Shown here one piece after another: positions 1 through 5,881 of a DNA stretch of 5,911 nt. The stretch comes from Clostridia bacterium (lineage in GTDB: Bacteria; Bacillota; Clostridia; Oscillospirales; UBA644). The notes beneath the pieces were generated by a model. It did no database searches, had not been told where the DNA came from, and was given only the letters and a program-made list of their open reading frames with translations. A program made the translations under genes and the position numbers. Position 1 is the first letter of the stretch; every line of letters starts with the position of its first letter. The stretch lies in assembly GCA_014872655.1 (NCBI GenBank), contig WHHJ01000083.1, positions 1 through 5,911 on the forward strand, given 5' to 3'.

Positions 1-106
1 GATAAAATACTGTATCAATTTTTCATAAAATACTGTAATAATCTAATGGGTAAAAACGACAAATAATTGCAATTGTATTATTGCTGAAAAAATTAAAAAA
101 TTGTTT
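1..106. other. AT-rich intergenic edge, no gene seen
   Basis: This stretch lies downstream of the minus-strand monooxygenase-like gene and runs off the window. I see no convincing coding sequence. It contains an exact 13-bp direct repeat (listed separately) and two overlapping short inverted repeats: AATAAT at 62-67 with ATTATT at 77-82, and GCAAT at 69-73 with ATTGC at 80-84. On the minus strand the second forms a 5-bp A/U-rich stem followed by AATTATTT. That could be a weak terminator for the gene ending at 107, but the stem is too poor to call one. Confidence 0.5.
2..37. repeat. Exact 13-bp direct repeat, two copies
   Basis: ATAAAATACTGTA occurs at 2-14 and again, without mismatch, at 25-37, so the period is 23 bp. 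Both copies lie in non-coding AT-rich DNA at the window edge, and further copies could lie to the left. Tandem spaced copies like this can be regulator sites for a gene reading leftward out of the window, or the tail of a longer repeat. Low sequence complexity makes chance similarity possible, although a perfect 13-mer is more than AT-richness alone usually gives. Confidence 0.55.
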
Positions 107-436
107 TTAGTCTCGTATAAATTCCTTTTCGGAATTGTTTTCAGATGGATTCGATACATATTGTTCCACTCTCATATGAAGATCATACTTCTCACGCAAT
201 TTTGCTATGGTTTTCATTATTTCCGAACGGTGATGTAAATCAAGAGCTTCTTGATTTTCCCAACTGTCTATGAGCAATACGGTATCTGTGTTTTCAACCG
301 GGAGAAAGTATTCATAGCGAAGATTTCCCTCTTCTGCTCGGATTTTATCCACCGTTTTACTTGACATCATCTCTTCAACAAAAGCGCGTGCTGCACCGCC
401 TTTTCCGGAATAGTAGATGTTTATGGTCAACGCCAT
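107..436 (-). CDS. Antibiotic biosynthesis monooxygenase (ABM) fold protein, putative quinol monooxygenase type
   Basis: A 109-residue cytoplasmic protein with the pattern of the small dimeric ferredoxin-like ABM family (YgiN/LsrG-like). It opens with an MALTINIYY beta strand. The core follows at residues 36-73: EEGNLRYEYF, then VLLIDSWEN, then EALDLHHRSEIM, which is the family's E-G-x-L-x-Y ... W-x-x-x-x-A-x-x-x-H arrangement. His68/His69 fall at the conserved histidine. The length is right for a single-domain member. Family members include cofactor-free quinol or polyketide monooxygenases, heme-handling proteins and AI-2 isomerases, so the substrate cannot be read from sequence. I chose the ATG at 436 rather than the ATG at 457 because a good AAGGAAGGA ribosome site (443-451) sits 7 nt before it; the longer start would place that site inside the gene. 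The acidic, polar tail (residues 96-109) looks disordered. It is probably a separate unit from the upstream methyltransferase gene, which ends 257 bp away. Confidence 0.85.
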   Translation of the reverse strand: MALTINIYYSGKGGAARAFVEEMMSSKTVDKIRAEEGNLRYEYFLPVENTDTVLLIDSWENQEALDLHHRSEIMKTIAKLREKYDLHMRVEQYVSNPSENNSEKEFIRD

Positions 437-693
437 TTTTTGTCCTTCCTTTCGCATCGGATAAAAGTTTTGATTAGGTGAACAACTGCCATAAATTTTC
501 GTTTTTCAGTAATAGAGGTAACAGAAAGTATAAGAGAAGATATAATCAAAAAAGAGCTTTGCGTAAAACAATTCACTTGAAGACCCTGTTTTGATATCAA
601 CGTGTATTGTCTGATCAATTGATTTTTACAGACCTTTATGTGAAGAACCTATTACACATAATGTGCTTTATTTTTTTTATGTTTTCTATAATC
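437..693. other. AT-rich intergenic region between two minus-strand genes
   Basis: This 257-bp gap holds the leader of the ABM-fold gene and the 3' flank of the uracil methyltransferase gene. I found no convincing small gene; the open frame across 427-618 on the minus strand has no family features and overlaps the real gene's start. A weak minus-strand promoter candidate for the ABM gene is TTTACG, 17 nt, then TATATC (about 550-580), roughly 100 nt upstream of the start; it matches consensus at only 4 of 6 bases in each box. Short palindromes lie at 614-623 (ATCAATTGAT, nested within GTCTG/CAGAC arms at 609-613 and 629-633) and 655-665 (CACATAATGTG). No canonical terminator for the methyltransferase gene is visible on the minus strand. 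Confidence 0.45.
636..661. repeat. 7-bp inverted repeat downstream of the RlmD-type gene
   Basis: TTATGTG at 636-642 is perfectly complementary to CACATAA at 655-661 across a 12-nt loop. The right arm overlaps a second palindrome at 655-665. On the minus strand, the direction of the flanking genes, no U-tract follows the stem, so this is not a standard terminator. On the plus strand a T-rich run (667-679) follows, but no plus-strand gene lies upstream. It may be an RNA 3'-end stabilising stem or chance in AT-rich DNA. Confidence 0.25.
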
Positions 694-2061
694 TTACTGT
701 CGTTTTAGCAAGCACGCACATTCCACATGACCGGTTCTCGGAAACATATCAAACGGCTGAATACATTCGACCTGGAAATTATTTGATTGTGATAAAATAT
801 TCAAATCTCGGGCTAAAGTAGCGGGGTTGCAGCTAATGTATACCAATCGAGAAGGAGATAGGGTTTTGATCAGCTCGATGGTTTTTTCATCCAGTCCTTT
901 CCGAGGCGGGTCTGCAACAATAACGGAAGGAGCTTGTCCTTGAACGGTGTTTTTTAAAATTTGCGCAGTTTGGGAGGCTGGTGTTAAATAGAAAGAGGCA
1001 TTTCGAATCCCGTTCAGCTGTGCATTGGCGTCTGCATTGCGGACTGCCTGCTCGACAACTTCAATACCGATCACTTTTTTTACACGGTCTGCCATACAAA
1101 GCCCAATGGTTCCGATACCGCAATATAGATCCAGCAGGATATCGTCATTGCGTAATTGGGCGACCTCTTTGGCGTATTGATAGATTTGCTCCGCTTGAGG
1201 ACTGTTGATTTGATAAAAAGAAAGGGGAGATATCCGAAAAGTTAATCCGCAAAGAACGTCTGTGATCGTTTCTTTCCCCCACAAAAGAACGCACCTTGTG
1301 CCGTAGATGACATTGGTGTTTTTTGTGTTGATATTGATATAGATACTTTTGATTTCAGCAATCTGGGTCAATGTGTCGATCAGCTGTGTTTTGTGTGGAA
1401 TATCAGATCCATTGATCACCAGACAAACCATGATTTCTCCGGTTTTATGAGCCCTGCGAATACAGAGGTGCCGCATGAGCCCCGTTCCATTTTTTTCGTT
1501 GTAACAGGATATCCCGTATTTCTGAACGTGTTGTTCTACCATTGTGATAATGGGGCGAAAAGACGGATGATTTAACAAGCAGTCCTCCTGCTCGATGGTT
1601 CGGTGTGAGCCTTTTGCAAAGAATCCGCATCGGCCGTTTTCCGAAAACGGTAACTGTGCTTTGTTGCGATACCGGTCCATTTGAGGGGATGCGATAATCG
1701 GTTGAATAAGAGAGCTATGTTGTTTGTCGTTTTTGTTAAATGCATTTTGAACGAAGGTTTGTTTGAGTTTCAATTCGTCTTGATAAGAAATGTGGCGAAG
1801 CGCGCAGCCGCCGCATTTTCCAAACACTGCACAGTCCGACACGATTCTTTGATCGGAAGCTTGCAGCAGGGTTTCGACTTTGCCGATTGCGTAATTTTTT
1901 GTGATTTTAATGATTTTACAAAGCGCGGTGTCTCCGGGTACCGTGTTGTTGACAAATACAATAAAATCTTTGATTTGTTCGTCTTGGTATTTCGCTACGC
2001 CGAATCCTTCTGTCGTCATGTCTTGTATAAAAAGTGTGACGACTTGGTTTTTTTGTAACAT
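694..2061 (-). CDS. rlmD: 23S rRNA (uracil-C5)-methyltransferase, RlmD/RlmCD (RumA) family
   Basis: A 455-residue SAM-dependent enzyme that methylates C5 of uridine in 23S rRNA. The TRAM RNA-binding domain covers about residues 1-62. A 4Fe-4S site is formed by Cys77, Cys83 and Cys86 (C-x5-C-G-G-C) with Cys161 as the likely fourth ligand. The central domain leads to the FYQIN motif (282-286), followed by the Rossmann methyltransferase fold with SAM loop DLYCGIGTIG (311-320), VADPPRKGL (382-390), the catalytic nucleophile Cys411 in SCNPATLARD, and the C-terminal FPRTGHVE with Glu447 as the expected base. Length and all key residues are intact. In Gram-positive bacteria one enzyme of this family (B. 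subtilis YefA, RlmCD) modifies both U747 and U1939; E. coli divides the task between RlmC and RlmD. With one copy visible I cannot tell which specificity applies. A GGAGG site at 2067-2071 lies 5 nt before the ATG, and a good promoter lies just upstream. It is divergent from the GH38-like gene. Confidence 0.95.
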   Translation of the reverse strand: MLQKNQVVTLFIQDMTTEGFGVAKYQDEQIKDFIVFVNNTVPGDTALCKIIKITKNYAIGKVETLLQASDQRIVSDCAVFGKCGGCALRHISYQDELKLKQTFVQNAFNKNDKQHSSLIQPIIASPQMDRYRNKAQLPFSENGRCGFFAKGSHRTIEQEDCLLNHPSFRPIITMVEQHVQKYGISCYNEKNGTGLMRHLCIRRAHKTGEIMVCLVINGSDIPHKTQLIDTLTQIAEIKSIYININTKNTNVIYGTRCVLLWGKETITDVLCGLTFRISPLSFYQINSPQAEQIYQYAKEVAQLRNDDILLDLYCGIGTIGLCMADRVKKVIGIEVVEQAVRNADANAQLNGIRNASFYLTPASQTAQILKNTVQGQAPSVIVADPPRKGLDEKTIELIKTLSPSRLVYISCNPATLARDLNILSQSNNFQVECIQPFDMFPRTGHVECACLLKRQ

Positions 2062-2109
2062 AGCAGCCTCCGCGTTTTTGACGCAATAATATTAATGTAT
2101 ATTTATTTT

Positions 2110-2138
2110 ATAATACCATGCCACCTTGAAAAAGTCAA
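2110..2138 (-). promoter_or_regulatory. Sigma-A-type promoter of the RlmD-type gene
   Basis: Read on the minus strand: TTGACT (2138-2133), a 17-bp spacer, then TATTAT (2115-2110). Each box matches consensus at 5 of 6 bases. TG one base before the -10 gives an extended -10 element. Transcription would begin near 2103, leaving a leader of about 42 nt that contains the GGAGG at 2071-2067. This is based on sequence pattern only. Confidence 0.8.
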
Positions 2139-2142
2139 GTCA

Positions 2143-2157
2143 GACAAAAGTTTTGTC
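2143..2157. promoter_or_regulatory. Perfect 15-bp palindrome between divergent promoters, candidate operator
   Basis: GACAAAA-G-TTTTGTC is a perfect 7-1-7 inverted repeat. Its centre (2150) is about 47 bp upstream of the inferred minus-strand start point and about 52 bp upstream of the plus-strand one, so one bound dimer could touch both promoters. I do not recognise it as the box of a known regulator, and no regulator gene is in the window. The right arm is also part of the direct repeat described next. Confidence 0.45.
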
Positions 2158-2179
2158 GGAAATATCTTGATTTTGTCGG
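2151..2179. repeat. 9-bp direct repeat at 20-bp spacing in the promoter region
   Basis: TTTTGTCGG occurs at 2151-2159 and again at 2171-2179, exactly 20 bp apart, about two turns of the helix, so both copies face the same side of the DNA. The similarity continues into following A residues (GAAA versus GGAAA). A shortened copy, TTTTGT, lies at 2185-2190 and runs into the -10 box. The second copy overlaps the -35 box and spacer of the plus-strand promoter, a position suited to a repressor or a class II activator. Confidence 0.45.
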
Positions 2180-2195
2180 GAAAGTTTTGTATAAT
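2167..2195 (+). promoter_or_regulatory. Sigma-A-type promoter of the GH38-like/methyltransferase pair
   Basis: TTGATT at 2167-2172, a 17-bp spacer, and a full-consensus TATAAT at 2190-2195. Transcription is expected to begin near 2202, giving a short leader of about 24 nt with GGAGG at 2212-2216 and the ATG at 2226. The -35 is 4 of 6, so an activator or extra contacts might matter; repeated TTTTGTCGG elements flank and overlap it. Confidence 0.75.
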
Positions 2196-2225
2196 GATAG
2201 CAGTATCGGATGGAGGAATTATATT

Positions 2226-4523
2226 ATGAGTATAAAGACCGTACACCTTGTCTGTTTTCAGCGTTACGATGTCGGATATGAAAAACCGGCATATACCATG
2301 ATGGAAGAGCAGAAAAAGACGATTGCACAGGCGGTTTCGCGTATATTAGAAGAAAAGGATCAACCAGACGGGTTTTGCTGGGTTTGCCAGGCGTCTGCGC
2401 CAGTTTATGAATATTTAAAACAAGCGGATGATTCAGCGAAAAAAGCCTTTTTAGAGGCGATTTCGTGTGGACGGCTCGAGGTGTGTGGTTTGTCGCACAA
2501 TTTGTCGGCAATTGCAGGAGAAAATGAAATTCGTAAAAGTGTGGATTGGTTACCTGCGGAGCTTTGGGGACCGTTAAACATTTCGAGTGTAATGCAGTGT
2601 GATGTCGGAGGCGTTTCGCAGGCTGCTGCCGCTAAACTGTGTAAGAAGGGCGTTCGTTGGTTGTGGGCAGAGTTGGATACTGACCATATGCACTTAAAAA
2701 AAGAGATGCCGTTTTGGTTTTATTGGCGGTTTTCGGTCAAAGAACGGTTGTTTGTCTTTGCGGACGAAAGCAGTCACGAGTTTAAACGTATGCTGTTAGG
2801 TGAAACCGAGGACCTGAAGGGTGGCGTAAGCCAGGATTGCGGATGTGTGCTGGATTATCCGAACTTTTTTGACGTCGATGATGTAACTTTGATTAACCGG
2901 CGGGCTGTTTTGAAACAAACATTGGATCGGATGGAACAAAACTTGTCGGATGTTTCTGTATTGCCGATAGTTTGTAATCTTTCGGTCCATCAGGAAGTGG
3001 CGGGACTTTGTTCTTTTGTTCGGCGTTGGAATGATTTAAATCTCAGCCCCCGGTTGCAGTTCAGTACGGTCAGCCATTCTCTGCATGAGTGGAGTACGGA
3101 GTTGGTTAATCAAAATATTCCCACTTATACGGGCGCTTGGGCAGACGCTTTAGCTGCCGGTTGTATTTCATTGCCCCGAGAATTGGCCTTGTACCGTGAG
3201 GCGCAAAGAAAATACCACAGTGTGGTGGGATTGTGCCAAAAGGCGGACGGAACATTTGCTCCGCGTCAGGAAAAGATGCTGGATCAAGCTTGCCGTGATT
3301 TATGTGTCTTTGCGGAAAATACGTTTTCTGACGGGGATGAAACGGGATGCCCCTGGATGTTTGCAGATGCTGCATTGCATGCAAAGCAGCATAAGTTGTT
3401 TACGGCGAGTTCTAAATTGGAGCAGTTGTATCGCAATCAAGCTGAAGAATTGTTTGGACATTGTACAGAGGATGGAATTTATCTTTTTAACGCATCGATG
3501 TGTCCTTATTCTGGGTTGGTTTGTTTGCCTGCCGAAGCGATAGGACAAGTCTATCAGTATGTTTTAGATTCAGTAACCGGAAAGCATAGCCCGTTGTATT
3601 ATGAGGGTGGCTGTGCCTGCTTTTCGGTACAGTTGCAGCCCAAAGAACGCGTGCAATATACGTTTTGCGATGAAGATTATATTGTGGATTGTGACGTGGC
3701 CGGTCTTCCTGCTGTTAAAACTGATTCACAAGGGTATCCTTGTGAGATTCAGTGGTCAGACGGGAGCCGTTTTGGCTCGGAGATGTTGGGGAACTTTGAG
3801 GCTGTTGGGATCGATAGTGAAACCAAGCGGGACGTGATCGCCAGAATCTTTTACGAAAAAAATAAGGTGACACGGTCTTCTTTGGTTCAGCATTATTCAC
3901 TTCGGCAGCCTACGCAGTACGGCCGAGCCGTTAAGACGGAGTTAGAACACGCCTTTGTGTTTGAACAGTCTTTTATTCATCCCTATTTGCGATCCGGCAG
4001 CCGGCGCTGTGTAGTTTGGAAAAAACAGCCACGTATCAGTGTGTCCATCACATTAGACCGGATTCCGGATACGGCTCCGCAAGCTTTTTACGCCGTGTTT
4101 TCCATGCCTCAGGCAGCGGGAACCGCAGTTTCTTCTTCCGGCGGTCGTGTGTTTGAAGTGGGGCGAGGACAGATCGATGGAACATATGCGGACGCTGTTT
4201 GCTGTGACGGCTGGATTGCATATCCGTATGACCGTTTGCTGTTTTTGCAACGCGATAGCTCGGTTGTTTGTTTCGGTGCTGATAACTTTTTAGCTTTTCG
4301 GGATACGTTCTGTCCTCAGACCAACCAGATCTATGTAAATTTATTCAATAACGTGATCGGGGATCGGTATCAGACGGATTATACGGGGGTGCAAACGTTT
4401 GCTTTTGATCTGTTTGTGAATACGGCCTGTGATGATTTTTATAAGAATCGGATTTTTGCAGAGACGGTTTATACAGAGCCTGTGAAATATATTCGCCTCA
4501 AAGATCGGAGGCATGACGGATGA
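2226..4523 (+). CDS. Divergent GH38-like (alpha-mannosidase-related, DUF5054-like) protein with degenerate active site
   Basis: This 765-residue protein has no signal peptide or membrane segment, so it is probably cytoplasmic. Motif order matches bacterial GH38-related proteins throughout. N-terminal barrel: QRYDVGY (12-18) sits where H-x-D-x-G-[YF] is expected, MQCDVGG (123-129) where a DxPG-type nucleophile loop lies, and WNDLNLSPRLQFST (268-281) then TGAWADALAAG (302-312) where GDW-x-D-x-W-A-x-G is usual. Helical part: PRELALYREAQR (317-328) and FAENTF (362-367), in place of the F-x-EHTWG-like motif. Beta-sandwich part: LFNASMCPYSG (420-430) and LPAEAIG (434-440), then NLFNNVIGDRYQTDYTG (705-721), recalling the NLYNN-x-WGTNF block. 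Asp15 and Asp126 are kept, but the expected zinc histidines appear to be Arg13 and Asn365, and Asp of GDW is Ala304. GH38 enzymes hydrolyse alpha-mannosides with zinc; this one may be inactive or altered. Thirty cysteines are unusual. The ATG at 2226 follows GGAGG by 9 nt; the upstream ATG (2187) would overlap the promoter. Confidence 0.7.
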   Translation: MSIKTVHLVCFQRYDVGYEKPAYTMMEEQKKTIAQAVSRILEEKDQPDGFCWVCQASAPVYEYLKQADDSAKKAFLEAISCGRLEVCGLSHNLSAIAGENEIRKSVDWLPAELWGPLNISSVMQCDVGGVSQAAAAKLCKKGVRWLWAELDTDHMHLKKEMPFWFYWRFSVKERLFVFADESSHEFKRMLLGETEDLKGGVSQDCGCVLDYPNFFDVDDVTLINRRAVLKQTLDRMEQNLSDVSVLPIVCNLSVHQEVAGLCSFVRRWNDLNLSPRLQFSTVSHSLHEWSTELVNQNIPTYTGAWADALAAGCISLPRELALYREAQRKYHSVVGLCQKADGTFAPRQEKMLDQACRDLCVFAENTFSDGDETGCPWMFADAALHAKQHKLFTASSKLEQLYRNQAEELFGHCTEDGIYLFNASMCPYSGLVCLPAEAIGQVYQYVLDSVTGKHSPLYYEGGCACFSVQLQPKERVQYTFCDEDYIVDCDVAGLPAVKTDSQGYPCEIQWSDGSRFGSEMLGNFEAVGIDSETKRDVIARIFYEKNKVTRSSLVQHYSLRQPTQYGRAVKTELEHAFVFEQSFIHPYLRSGSRRCVVWKKQPRISVSITLDRIPDTAPQAFYAVFSMPQAAGTAVSSSGGRVFEVGRGQIDGTYADAVCCDGWIAYPYDRLLFLQRDSSVVCFGADNFLAFRDTFCPQTNQIYVNLFNNVIGDRYQTDYTGVQTFAFDLFVNTACDDFYKNRIFAETVYTEPVKYIRLKDRRHDG
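4507..4511 (+). promoter_or_regulatory. Ribosome binding site inside the GH38-like gene for the downstream methyltransferase
   Basis: GGAGG lies within the last codons of the GH38-like gene, 8 nt before the ATG at 4520. Stop and start share ATGA (4520-4523). An out-of-frame ATG at 4513 is too close to the site to compete well. The arrangement is a classic signature of translational coupling. Confidence 0.8.
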
Positions 4524-5671
4524 GTGTGGATTATCATTTGATTGCCACTTCCGCATTTGGGATTGAGAGCGTAACGGCAAGAGAATTGTCAGATTTGGGC
4601 ATGCGGCAAATCCAGACGTCAAACGGACGGATTGATTTTGTCGGAGATGCACGGGATCTGATACGCGCGAATCTGTGGCTGCGTACGGCAGATCGGGTTT
4701 TGATTTGTCTGGCACAATTTCGCGCGGTGACTTTTGAGGAATTGTTTGAGGGTGTTTTTGCCATTGACTGGGCAGATATTTTGCCGGAAAACGCGCGGAT
4801 TCATGTGGTTGGAAAATCGGTAAAGTCCGGGCTTTTCAGCGTGCCGGACTGTCAGTCTATTACGAAAAAGGCGATCGTGGAAAAATTGAAGAAGCGGTAT
4901 CATCGGCAGATCTTTGAGGAGGACGGCGCGGAATACCGTATCTCGGTTTCGATTTTGAAAGACGAGGTCAGTATCACGTTGGATACCAGCGGTGCCGGTC
5001 TGCACAAAAGAGGGTATCGGAGCCTTGCGGGCGAAGCCCCCTTAAAAGAGACGCTTGCCTGCGCCATGTTATTATTGAGTTTTTGGAAGCCCGGACGGTT
5101 ACTGATCGACCCAATGTGCGGTTCAGGAACGATTCCGATTGAGGCTGCCATGATTTCTTTAAATCGTGCTCCGGGATTGCGTCGCAAGTTTTGTTGCGAA
5201 GAGTGGGAGTTTTTGCCGTCTGCTGTTTTTGATGAAGAACGGCAGCGCGCGCAGGAAATGATGCGAAAAGAGGCCGATCTTTGCATTTTTGGCAGTGATA
5301 TCAACCCTAAAGCCGTTGAATTGGCACAGCTTCATGCGCAGGAGGCCGGGGTAGAGGATTTTGTTCGTTTCAAGCAGCAAAATGTAAAAGATCTTTATTC
5401 TAAGCAGGAATACGGATTTATCATAACCAATCCGCCGTACGGAGAGCGACTGGGTGAGAGTCGCGACGCAGAACGTCTGTACACGGAGTTGGGGCATGTT
5501 TTTTCTCGCTTGAATACCTGGTCGTTGTACTTGATCACCTCTAACCCTTATTTTGAAAAGCGGTTTGGCCGGAAAGCGGATAAACGGCGGAAATTGTATA
5601 ATGGCCGGCTGGAATGTCAGTATTATCAGTATCTGGGCCCGAAACCACCGCGTGTTGCTCGAGAAAAATAA
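4520..5671 (+). CDS. ypsC: THUMP-domain class I SAM-dependent RNA methyltransferase (YpsC/RlmL N-half type)
   Basis: A 383-residue protein expected to make N2-methylguanosine in RNA, probably 23S rRNA (E. coli RlmL forms m2G2445). After an N-terminal ferredoxin-like segment (HLIATSAFGIES, 6-17) comes a THUMP RNA-binding domain at about residues 45-157. The family hallmark LHKRGYR ... APLKETLA (161-180) follows. The Rossmann domain has SAM motif DPMCGSGTIPIEAA (197-210), the acidic SAM-ribose contact in FGSDINPKA (257-265), and catalytic motif IV TNPPYGERLG (303-312), the N-P-P-Y signature of amino-group methyltransferases. The length fits the single-domain Gram-positive YpsC group, without the RlmK-like C-terminal half of E. 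coli RlmL. The C-terminus KRRKLYNGRLECQYYQY is also typical. Nothing is truncated. It overlaps the GH38-like gene by 4 bases and has its own GGAGG, so it is probably expressed from the promoter at 2167. I see no terminator before the tRNA. The exact target base is inferred from family, not from sequence. Confidence 0.92.
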   Translation: MSVDYHLIATSAFGIESVTARELSDLGMRQIQTSNGRIDFVGDARDLIRANLWLRTADRVLICLAQFRAVTFEELFEGVFAIDWADILPENARIHVVGKSVKSGLFSVPDCQSITKKAIVEKLKKRYHRQIFEEDGAEYRISVSILKDEVSITLDTSGAGLHKRGYRSLAGEAPLKETLACAMLLLSFWKPGRLLIDPMCGSGTIPIEAAMISLNRAPGLRRKFCCEEWEFLPSAVFDEERQRAQEMMRKEADLCIFGSDINPKAVELAQLHAQEAGVEDFVRFKQQNVKDLYSKQEYGFIITNPPYGERLGESRDAERLYTELGHVFSRLNTWSLYLITSNPYFEKRFGRKADKRRKLYNGRLECQYYQYLGPKPPRVAREK

Positions 5672-5701
5672 CAGAAAGCCATAAAAATGTGTTTTAGCTA
5701 C

Positions 5702-5730
5702 TTGACAATCTTGGATTTATCATGTATAAT
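5702..5730 (+). promoter_or_regulatory. Full-consensus promoter for tRNA-Thr
   Basis: TTGACA (5702-5707) and TATAAT (5725-5730) match consensus in all twelve positions with the optimal 17-bp spacer. The start point is expected near 5737, about 10 nt before the mature tRNA 5' end. Such a strong promoter is typical of stable RNA genes. GACAAT (5704-5709) and ATTGTC (5731-5736) form an inverted repeat around the promoter, probably by chance because one arm is mostly the -35 box. Confidence 0.92.
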
Positions 5731-5746
5731 ATTGTCTGTTAGCGAT

Positions 5747-5822
5747 GCTGATATAGCTCAGTCGGTAGAGTGCGTCCTTGGTAAGGACGAGGTCGTCGGT
5801 TCAATCCCGATTATCAGCTCCA
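5747..5822 (+). tRNA. tRNA-Thr (anticodon GGU)
   Basis: The cloverleaf is complete over 76 nt. The acceptor stem GCTGATA (5747-5753) pairs with TATCAGC (5812-5818). The D arm GCTC/GAGT (5756-5759 and 5768-5771) has one G-U pair at its base. The anticodon stem CGTCC/GGACG (5773-5777 and 5785-5789) encloses the loop TTGGTAA with anticodon GGT at 5780-5782, reading ACC and ACU. The variable loop is five nt, and the T arm GTCGG/CCGAT (5795-5799 and 5807-5811) carries TTCAATC with one G-U closing pair. The discriminator base is U (5819) and CCA is encoded (5820-5822). It has its own promoter and terminator, so it can be expressed as a single-gene unit, with possible extra read-through from the methyltransferase gene ending 75 bp upstream. 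Confidence 0.97.
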
Positions 5823-5848
5823 AAAGGCATCCTTCGGGATGCCTTTTT
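5823..5848 (+). terminator. Rho-independent terminator with UUCG tetraloop
   Basis: GGCATCC (5826-5832), loop TTCG (5833-5836), GGATGCC (5837-5843), then TTTTT (5844-5848). The C(UUCG)G loop is exceptionally stable. The preceding AAA (5823-5825), plus the final A of the tRNA CCA, can extend the stem by pairing with the T-run. Because A's precede the stem, it could also stop transcription coming from the right on the minus strand. It ends the tRNA transcript and any read-through from the methyltransferase gene. Confidence 0.95.
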
Positions 5849-5881
5849 GTTATTTATTGTACGGCCGGGCGGTGATGGAAG

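Noticed and set aside
2..37. CRISPR or LexA (TACTGTA-like) interpretation of the 13-bp repeat
   Set aside because: There are only two copies with a 10-bp gap, which is too short for CRISPR. The E. coli-type LexA box also needs an inverted second half, which is missing here, and Gram-positive LexA uses a different box.
427..618. 63-codon minus-strand open frame upstream of the ABM-fold gene
   Set aside because: It has no recognisable family pattern and no good ribosome site, has an AT-rich composition, and overlaps the start of the better-supported gene.
1681..2058. 125-codon plus-strand open frame opposite the RlmD-type gene
   Set aside because: It lies wholly antisense to a gene with intact, conserved motifs; the peptide is low-quality and has no homologous features.
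2187..2225. Longer N-terminus for the GH38-like protein starting at 2187
   Set aside because: The extra 13 codons would overlap the -10 box and inferred start point and lack a ribosome site; the ATG at 2226 has GGAGG at good spacing.
4619..5497. Several minus-strand open frames of 112-134 codons opposite the THUMP methyltransferase
   Set aside because: They are shadow frames of a clearly coding region; none has a domain or ribosome site that I can support.
5672..5700. Possible terminator between the THUMP methyltransferase and the tRNA promoter
   Set aside because: Only an imperfect TAAAA/TTTTA pairing with flanking AGC/GCT is present; it has no GC-rich stem and no U-tract, so read-through to the terminator after the tRNA is more likely.
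5687..5875. 62-codon plus-strand open frame
   Set aside because: It runs straight through the promoter, tRNA-Thr and terminator. The peptide with AQSVE...GSIPI is the well-known artefact of translating a tRNA gene.
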